Source: Chloranthus sessilifolius (taxonomy: Eukaryota; Streptophyta; Magnoliopsida; Chloranthales; Chloranthaceae). From it: DNA of 64,000 nt. Under the pieces are notes generated by a model. The model ran no database searches. It was given only the letters and a program-made list of their open reading frames with translations, and was not told where the DNA came from. The position numbers were made by a program, and so were the translations under genes. The stretch covers positions 126,136,831 to 126,200,830 of the forward strand of contig CM037585.1 of assembly GCA_021018995.1 (NCBI GenBank), written 5' to 3'. Shown here in pieces: positions 56,189-64,000 of the stretch. Each line of letters begins with the position of its first letter. The first letter of the stretch is position 1.

Positions 56189-58782
56189 TATGACAGCCCG
56201 GATTTCGGCAACCCAAAACCCGTGCCATTAGCACGATCCTCCAGACTGTACCCCAACATTATGCACGGAATATTCATATAACAAGCAATAATAAAGAAAT
56301 AAACAATTAACTGCATAAAGCGGAAAAATTAATGTGCCCAACTGGCACAAACAAAAGACAGTTCTACTTTCATGCCACTGCATGAACAGAGAACCGATCC
56401 GAACCATCGGTGATAAACAGATCACCCCAGATGGTTCGCCAAAAGAAATAAATCAATTTAATTACATTGTTTTAACAAAATAAAGGCTTGACATACCAAG
56501 CCGTACAAATCTGCTCTCAAAACTACTCTCTGTCAAAGTACACAGCAGCGTCTCCAACTCGTCTCCAGGCACGTAATCCGAATCACCGAGATCTATGTCT
56601 CTCGAAGCCTCAGCTGCTGCTAACAAAGGACCTGCGACGTATAGTCTAAAGGGTGAGCTACATCCTAGTTCAATAGAGAACAACACAATAAACATATAAA
56701 TCAAAATCTCACATATTCCATGATATTCTAAGCATGATGAGTCTATGCATTTGCTAGAAAAATAGTTTAAAAGCTAATGATTTGTATTCAAGTTTACTGG
56801 TACTTTGCATGTCTTACTTTACTGTTGATTTATCATGAATGACACTGAACAGGCCTAAAGTAAAACTTAAATCTTCAACTTAAGTAATCCCCGAGCAATA
56901 TAGCATCGAGCCCCAATGAGATACTCTTCATCGTCGTCTAAACAGACAGTTGTTAAAATGTATTTCCTGAGAATACGACCCAAGCTCCCTTCTCACTAAG
57001 CGACGGGGTTAAAACTCATCTCAACACCCCTGGGATGTGCTTACTGTGTGCAGATAGACCTCTGCACTAGTGTACGGATTGGCCGCCATACCGGTCACGA
57101 ATATCCTGCCGCTTCAGTCGTGGGTATCCCGTCATATCGGTGGGATATCCTAAACAAACCTCAAATAACAAAAATAACATGTGCTTTACATATAGTTGTT
57201 CACCATATAAAGTGCTATCTTATATCAGTTAGGCCTCAACAGTAATTATTCAATCACATATACATCCTTGGGATGTATAACTTACTCGCATCCACTGATG
57301 CCTTTATTACTTTCTCATCCCCTGGGGATGTCTCATTCTCATTAGATTACTTGATCTTAGTTTCTCGCATCACACAGATATCTTTATCACATTCTTGGTA
57401 TTACACACACACACACTCATTTTTACAAAGCTATTCATAGTTAAAATATTTTCAATTCTAATAAATATATCACTACATACATGCTCTTGCAATTAAATTA
57501 CATGTTCAAAGTGTTCCCTACCTCAATTCTCTAAAGGTCCAAGCATCAAGGTCCCACGCGGCTCCTTGTGCTCGCTTTCACACGTACCACCTATGGTACA
57601 TCATAACACATGCAATGCATCATTAAAGATGTAATGAAGAAGGTTCTAGACCCTCCATGAGTCTAAAAGTAAAATTATAGGTCAAGCAAAACTGCCAAAC
57701 TCGATTAATCAATTCCCAAAATCGATTAATCGAAACACAATTCGATTAATCGATTCCCAAAATCGATTAATCGAAGTCCAAATCGATTAATCGATTCCCA
57801 AAATTGATTAATCGAAGCCCAAATCGATTATTCGATTCCCAAAATCGATTAGTCGAGATTCGAATTCGATTAATCGATCCCAAATCGATTAATCGAAATC
57901 CCCATCATAGTAAGGTCGATTCTCAAATCGAGTGGTCAAAAGTTTGAAATCGATTAGTCGATCCCAAATCGATTAATCGAAATCCAAAGTCGATTAATCG
58001 ATTTCTCAACTCGATTAGTCGATTTCCCCAGGTCATGTTTCGCCAGCCACTGGAGGTACCCAGTCGATTTCCAAATCGATTAATCGAACATCCAAATCGA
58101 TTAATCAAAATCTAATTCGATTAATCGAAATCGGGCTTACTTGACTTTTCAACTTCCAGACCAAAATCGATTAATCGAATCCCAATTTCGATTATTCGAT
58201 TTGGTCCGATTCATCCCCCTTTCGGGTTATTCTTCCAAATCTTTTCCCCGTCTTTTCTAAACCTTTAATCTACTCTTTTAACTCTACTTGACTGAATTTA
58301 ATCATCTATAATCTATGCATTAACTTCAATCAAAACTCACGCCAATAATCCCTTTAAGGATTTGATTTGTTGGTTTTGATGGCTAGGGTTCCAGCCTTTG
58401 CTTCAACGATCCCAAATCGCTTTGAATCCGACAATAAATGTTCTAATTAGCCATTTGATTTGCATTCACTCCTTCCTCAATAACTCCCTTTGCTTTCTCC
58501 CTGTCTCTCTCTTCTTAATTCCTTCACCAACCAAAAGAAAATGATTCTAAGGTTATTAAGACCCTTATATCCTCTCTCCTGCTTGTGTATTAAACACACA
58601 CACCAGAGATAGGTGTATGTGACTCTCACTTAACACTATACTCTACACTTAGGTCACACTAATCTCACATTAGTACATAACTTCATGAGCTCACTGTTTG
58701 AACATCACTTGGTCAATCCTATGACTAATTGGGCACGGATCTCGAGGTCAAAGTTAAACGCTCAAATTTTTTAGATATTACA
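56189..58782 (-). repeat. T3 5' LTR (2594 bp)
   Basis: On the plus strand begins TATGACAGCCC and ends TTAGATATTACA. The primer site lies just left: on the minus strand TTGGTAACAAAGC, a diverged initiator-Met site. Palindrome array at 57700-58200; hairpin at 56655-56671; acidic frame with DIDLGDSDYVPGDELE near 56560-56630. Confidence 0.9.
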
Positions 58783-58787
58783 ATATT

Positions 58788-61476
58788 AATAGCGATATTA
58801 TTAATCTGTAAACGCATGAAACCATAGGTCACTCATAACACAAATCTGAGATCCAATTGAACCTTTGTAGAATGTTATTTATGTGAGTGTGCGTGTGCGC
58901 TCAACAACGGAGCGAAAGATTAAGAAAGAGAACTATCAGAGACATTTCCATTAATAGCTTATAAGAGAATGAAGGTTAGGAATACCAAATACCTCTTCTC
59001 TTTGTTCTGAAACTTTGCTTGCAAGCTATTGCTAGAGAACTCCCTCTGCAAAATCAAAGCTCGAGAAACCCTAGATTACGGATCCTTTGACTTAGAACTT
59101 GAAGAAAATCGACGTGTACGTCGAATCGGTTTGAGAAGGCAATACACGTCTGTGTGTAGATGTGGCAATACACCTCTGGTTCATCAGGGAGATAGAATCA
59201 ATAAACTCTTGAATCCCGAGATCCGAAACCCACGTTGGATCGCAATCGCCATGAACCAAGAAAGAGAAGCTCAAAGAGGTGATTTACTATGTATTTATCG
59301 GAGTTAGATGTCATAAATACCAATTTATGTGTGTTTAAATGATTCATTGAGAATCATAGAGATTTATAGTTGAGACAGGTTAAAAATCAATAAACTGTAT
59401 TTATGACTGAATCTGTCTTTTCCGATCGATCAAATTGAGTATTTGATCGATCAAATTATAATCTGATCGATCAAATTTGAGGATTAATCGATCAAATTAT
59501 ATGAACCCTTATAGAAAAAGAGGGCAATTTTATGAAAGTTCATGCCCGATATATCCGATCGATCAAATTTTGAATTTCATCGATCAAATTTGGAACTGAT
59601 CGATCAAACTATAAGTGATCGATCAAGTGGTAAAATGATCAATCAATAGAGAAATTGATCGATCGAATTGGGAGATTGATCGATCAAATTGGGGATTTGA
59701 TCAATCGAATTTTATAAATACCTGATATAACAGGACGGATGATTTTATGAAATTCTGACTTTGAAATTCGATCGATCAAATATGAGAATTGATCGATCAA
59801 ATTTAGGATCCGATCGATCAAACAAGCAAGTTGATCGATCAAATTCCTCTGTTCTGTATATGTGAAATTTTGGGTCTTGATCAATCAAACAAGATAATTG
59901 ATCGATTAAATTGTGAATCCGATCGATCAAATAGAGAGTTGATTGATCAGATTTCCTCTGTTCTGTCCGTGAAGGTTTAAGGGATCTGATCGATCAAATA
60001 AGGTGATTGATCAATCAGATGTGAATCCGATCAATCAAATAGAGAGTTGATTGATCAGATTTCCTCTATTTTGTCTGTGAAGGATTAAGGGATCCGATCG
60101 ATCAGATGTGAATCCGATCGATCAAATAGGGAGATTGATCGATCGAATTCCCCGTTTTGAACTGTTTTGATTTTCTGGGAAAGACACTACTAGGCAGTAT
60201 ACCAGTTAGTATTCTGACACTTCTGATACTTAATACACTATACGTATGGTCAAGGTCAAGACCAAGACACTTTAAAAAGCTTTGGATTTGCTTTGAAAGA
60301 CCTGATCTGAGGTAGGAAAAATTCAGCTTAACTTGTATCTGATTATGACTTTATGGTTTCCTAGCATCTGTATCTGATTTCTTCTGTTTTAAAAGCATGC
60401 CTTGCATCATTTGTTTCTCACTATTCTATCATTTCTCTCTATCTGATTCCTAAGGTTCTGTATATGTATTTAATTTAATGTTCATGTGACGAATCCCCCT
60501 GACGTGACAGGATACCCACAATCGGCATGACGGGATATCCGTTTATCTGATTTGTAAACTCCCTGACATAAGTTGCTCTCCTTTGAAGAGGCTTAATGCA
60601 AATATCTAAAACTGTTCATTGAACGACGATGGTTGGAGTTATCCATTGGCAAACAATCTGGCTACCACGTGCTATATTCACGGGAGTTATTTAAGTATAG
60701 AATTTAAGTCACTAAATATTGTATGCATGTATCTGAAAACTCTAAGAATAAAGTCTATTTCTGATATTTTGCATCTGTTCCATTCTTTAAAGTTTTGCAT
60801 CCGATATCTAACTATTCTGTCTGCATTTTCAGATTTGATCATTTGTTCTGAGTTATGTTCTGCAAATCATGTCTTACATTTTATATGTAATTTACTTGAG
60901 TTTCTTTTATTGAGCTTAGATGGTTAGCTCACCTTAATTTTATATCATAGGTTTTGAGGCTAGGGCCCCCGGCACTGAGTTTTCCCGATTATTAGCCCGA
61001 GGCGGAGGTTGAGGTTGAGGTTGAGGAGGACACTAACACCCCTGCTGACGAGTTTTATCAGTAGTTTGGGTATTAGCTTTATATTTTGGGATCTGTACTG
61101 GTGTATTTTTAGATTATCTGTGTGCCTAGTGGCCACTACTCTGTATTTATTTTCTGTAAATGTTTTTACTTATAGTCTTATACATTCGATAGGAACCACT
61201 ATTGAGAACCATTATTTTGGGTGATGAATGTCCATCACCAGTGGTTCTTCTTGGTTTATTTTTGAGGATGTATATTATTTTGATTTTACTTATATGCATA
61301 GTTTTGTTCCTTTCTCTCTTTTAGAGCCTTATATGATGACTCGATCTACCACTTTAGATCGTGTTTGCTCTGACTTCCGCTAGATGAGCAGACACTTTTT
61401 GGTATGTTCTGGGGATCATCAAGGGTTATGATCCTGATGGCACGAGTTTTCGGATGCAGAAATCTGAGCTGCCACA
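58788..61476 (+). repeat. T2 3' LTR, right piece
   Basis: Continues the T2 3' LTR after T3 and ends GAGCTGCCACA. Carries the GATCGATC array at 59420-60150 and the acidic frame near 60954-61064. Confidence 0.9.
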
Positions 61477-61578
61477 TCATCTATAATCAAAGAAAACCAT
61501 GACACCATCAATAAGAGCTAATGTTTAAAGAACATCTTCCTCTTTTGAAAATATCTTAATCAACAATACCCCAACCAC

Positions 61579-61610
61579 CAGGGCCGGCCCTGAGATTTTA
61601 GGAGCCCAAG
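61579..61610. other. hAT terminal inverted repeat
   Basis: CAGGGCCGGCCCTGAGATTT, itself containing the palindrome GGGCCGGCCC. Only one end is visible. Confidence 0.82.
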
Positions 61611-61984
61611 GCGAGTTCCTAAAATGGGGCCCCTCTGTCATATAACTTTGAAAAAAAAAATCGCAATAATTATTTTTTTAACAAATAAAACAATACTCAT
61701 ATTCCTAAATTAGATATATCTGCATATTCCATTCGACTACGTATAATTTGAAAATGCAACTAACAATATAATGAAAGTATATATTAAAAGAAAATATAAT
61801 AGAAAATTAATAAAACTAAATAGTAGAACGTACCCGATGAATCGAGTAACTTAAGCAATAACTTTTTGGCATCTCTGAACTTGTTCATCTACATTCCAAA
61901 AGAAAAAAAAATAAGGTCTTATGTTCTAGAAAAATATAAACATAAATTGAAAAGTATTATTTATATTATGCAATTACCTAAAAG

Positions 61985-64000
61985 AATTCATTTAAATATT
62001 TCTCTTCTCGTATTTTTGTCTGCAAAATCGTTGATTAAAGTTGTATAGCCAATATTATCCACCAGATCATTTTCAATGGATAACATAGCTAATTCATTTA
62101 ATCGTTCTTGTGACATCGTTGATCGAAGATATGATTTGATCAACTTCAGTTTTGAAAAACTTCTTTCACCAGAGGCAATTGTAACTGGTATAGTCAACTG
62201 TATCCTATAAGCAATCCAGACATTTGGGTAACAACCATCCATTTGCTTCAAATAGTTCAGCACTTTAATCGATTTTTTTATTTCTTTGGGCAAAGTATCT
62301 TTCAAGCCTTTCAATTCTGAAGATAAATCTAGCCCATCAATATCAATATGCTTTTCATGTTTTAGAACATACTCAAGATTTGCGCAAAAAATCTTCAAAC
62401 ATTCATCACTAACCGAACTTAGCTTCTTCAAATCATACAAAAGCCCAAAATGCTGCTCATATGTTTTAAACTATTCAAACCTATACTCAAGTAATGAAAG
62501 GCCTTGATCAATAATATATGTGAAGTAATTAATTCTAAAAGATTCTTCAGCTAATTGTGACACTTCTTCACTTGTATCTCATCAAACTATTTCTTTCTTC
62601 GAACAATGTGCTTTTCACGAAATATAGGCTCGATCCCCATTTCAATCGCAACTTCATTAGCTTCAATTAAGGCCTCTATGAATCCATTTTCCCTATATCT
62701 TTTAAAATAAGTAGTGAGTCCTTCTAATTGCTGAAAAGCAATATTAATATTCATACTTTCTTGTTGAAGAAACTTGCTAACAGTATAAATAGCAAACAAT
62801 AATTGTGCCAAATAATCATAGCTACTAAGAACTAATAACTCTCAAGTTCATTTGTTGCGAGAGATTGTGCTTAACTAGAACTTTTATCATCATTTTCACA
62901 GGTTGACTCTGGTAGGATAAGTAGAACATCTCTTATTTCTGGAGCTTGGTATATTATTGTTTTAACACTTTAAACACGACTCTCCCAACGTGTTTTTGAT
63001 AGCCCCTTAACTGTGAAACCTTTCACATTATCCATCAAAATTTGTCATCGCTTTGGAGATGATGAAAATATTATGTATATACGTTGTACCACCCCGAAAA
63101 ATGTTAAAGCTTTAGGGCAAGAGTTCGTCATATCAGAAAGTGCAAGGTTAAGACTATGACAATCACATGGCGCGTAGAATGCTCTAGGATTTATTTCAAG
63201 TAATTTTTTATATACACCTTTGTGTTTTCCTTTCATATTAGAGCCATTGTCATATCTTTGTCCTCTTATATCATTAATATTGAGTCCAAGAGTCTTCAAA
63301 ACTTCTAAAAGAACATCAAAAAGCCTCTGCCCAGAAGTATCATTGACTTTAAAGAATTCCAGAAAGAACTCTTTAACTTGTATTTGACTTGTAGACTCAT
63401 CAACACATCGTATAGCAAGAGACATTTGCTCTTTATGGCTAATATCTGGAGTGCAATCAAGTATTATTGAATAATATTTCGCTACCTTGATTTTCTGAAT
63501 AATCTTACTAGTGATCGCATCTCCCATCATTTGTATCAACTCATTCTGAATTTTGAAACTTAGATAATGATAATAAATTTCTTTACTTTAGACTCGTCGA
63601 AGGTGTTCTCGCATTATTAGATCAAATTCGGCTATCATTTCAACTGTACCAAAAAAGATTTCATTCCTCTCTTGATAAATCTTTTCATTATCCCCTCGAA
63701 ATGCTATATTCTTAGATGCAAGAGTCTTCACGAGAGAAACAATCCTTATTAATACTTGTTTCCAATGCTCCTCTTTTTTTATTTTTTCTTGGACCTCTTT
63801 ATCAATTGTCTCATTCTTTTCCAATCTCAAACTTAACTCAATCCATTTGCTCATACTGGTAATATGCTCATTAGTCCTTTCATGACATTTTAATCTTTCG
63901 CTGAGATTATTCCAATCATTCAATCCTTCTTTAGCCAATTGAGTAGTTATTCCTTCTGTGAAAAATAATTTGCAACAGAAACCATAAGCTCTCTGGCTAG
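61985..64000 (-). pseudogene. hAT transposase, zinc-finger MYM-type-1-like, decayed and partial
   Basis: From the edge: a TTF finger end (FCCKLFFTEG, then LAKEGLNDWNNLSERLKCHE), the DUF4371 region with AFRGDNEKIYQERNEIFFG, and the RNase H-like core with [18 protein letters not shown] (first Asp) and [20 protein letters not shown] (second Asp). The C-terminal hAT dimerisation block reads ASGERSFSKLKLIKSYLRST and SQERLNELAMLSIENDL. In-frame stops lie at 63588 (V-stop-SKE), 63045 (after SSSPKR, where the family has Trp), near 62970 and near 62860; a frame change follows near 62810, and the linker to 62440 is also disrupted. The host family is a cut-and-paste transposase acting in the nucleus. 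Confidence 0.88.

Larger units (their letters stand above)
45733..58782 (-). mobile_element. T3: Tekay-like chromovirus fossil with accessory frame, nested in T2
   Basis: 13.05 kb, minus strand, flanked by ATATT (45728-45732, 58783-58787) inside the T2 3' LTR. LTRs 56189-58782 (5') and 45733-48250 (3'). The interior holds gag, protease, reverse transcriptase with RNase H, integrase with chromodomain, a palindrome array, a promoter-like block, an accessory frame and a polypurine tract. LTR stretches compared differ by about 5-9%, younger than or close to T2, consistent with nesting. The integrase block is a long open stretch; overall there are around ten breaks. Confidence 0.92.
35942..61476 (+). 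mobile_element. T2: Tekay-like chromovirus fossil with accessory open frame, split by T3
   Basis: Own sequence about 12.5 kb once T3 is set aside. 5' LTR 35942-38757, primer site, gag, protease, reverse transcriptase with RNase H, integrase, an extra same-strand open frame, polypurine tract and 3' LTR (45635-45732 and 58788-61476). Flanks are TCACC (35937-35941) and TCATC (61477-61481), a target duplication with one later change. LTR stretches I compared differ by about 8-9%, near 3 million years at 1.3e-8. Coding parts are broken at roughly ten places. Confidence 0.88.
61579..64000 (-). mobile_element. hAT transposon with TTF-type transposase, runs off the right edge
   Basis: The left end CAGGGCCGGCCCTGAG is the terminal inverted repeat typical of plant TTF-finger hAT elements. 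The 8 bp before it, CCAACCAC, are the expected target duplication; the partner lies beyond the window. The transposase is on the minus strand, ending about 400 bp from this terminus. The transposase is decayed, so the copy is not autonomous. Confidence 0.85.

Overview
The window looks like a transposon-filled, gene-poor stretch of a flowering-plant nuclear genome. The DNA is AT-rich by eye. I see plant-type Ty3/gypsy elements (Tekay/Del-like chromoviruses and Athila/Tat-like elements), Ty1/copia remnants, L1 LINEs with an RNase H tail, CACTA-type MITEs with 3-bp target duplications, and a TTF-finger hAT transposon. I found no intact host gene, no tRNA or rRNA gene and no CRISPR array.

Layout. 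1-3670: minus-strand Athila/Tat-like remnant (G1: gag, primer site, probable LTR). 3671-4814: 3' end of a Ty1/copia element. 4815-6312: minus-strand L1 fossil, entered by a short L1-type retrocopy (16-bp TSD), a CACTA-type MITE (TSD TTC) and G2. 6318-14746: G2, an Athila/Tat-like element with both LTRs and TSD ACGAC, holding gag but no recognisable pol. 14752-15499, 23140-23308 and 26300-26620: probable scattered parts of one old copia LTR, split by T1 and by nested TIR elements. 15505-23134: T1, a Tekay-like chromovirus (TSD TAAGT). 23312-26296: nested Tourist-like elements. 27503-27729: small MITE. 27844-30001: plus-strand L1 fossil with poly(A). 30345-32677: T4, a Tekay-like solo LTR (TSD CTAAT). 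32745-34228: MITE cluster. About 34510-35600: copia-like LTR carrying another MITE. 35942-61476: T2, a Tekay-like element (TSD TCACC/TCATC) whose 3' LTR is split by T3 (45733-58782, minus strand, TSD ATATT). 61579 to the edge: hAT transposon with a decayed transposase.

Insertion order read from nesting and LTR divergence: the L1 and copia remnants are oldest, then T2 (LTRs differ by roughly 8-9% in sampled stretches), then T3 inside T2 (roughly 5-9%), T1 (21 differences in 393 bp) and G2 (about 3-4.5%). With an assumed 1.3e-8 substitutions per site per year these give about 1-3.5 million years. All coding parts of the LTR elements are broken.

The most interesting content lies in the Tekay-like family. 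T2 and T3 both carry an extra same-strand open frame between integrase and the 3' LTR, resembling the 'putative plant transposon protein' domain. In T3 it is preceded by what looks like its own promoter. Each LTR family has its own cluster of short palindromes. A small acidic open frame and a GAGCTA...TAGCTC hairpin recur in the LTRs of all four Tekay-like members. These patterns suggest a retrotransposon group with unusual regulatory and accessory content; the functions are inference.
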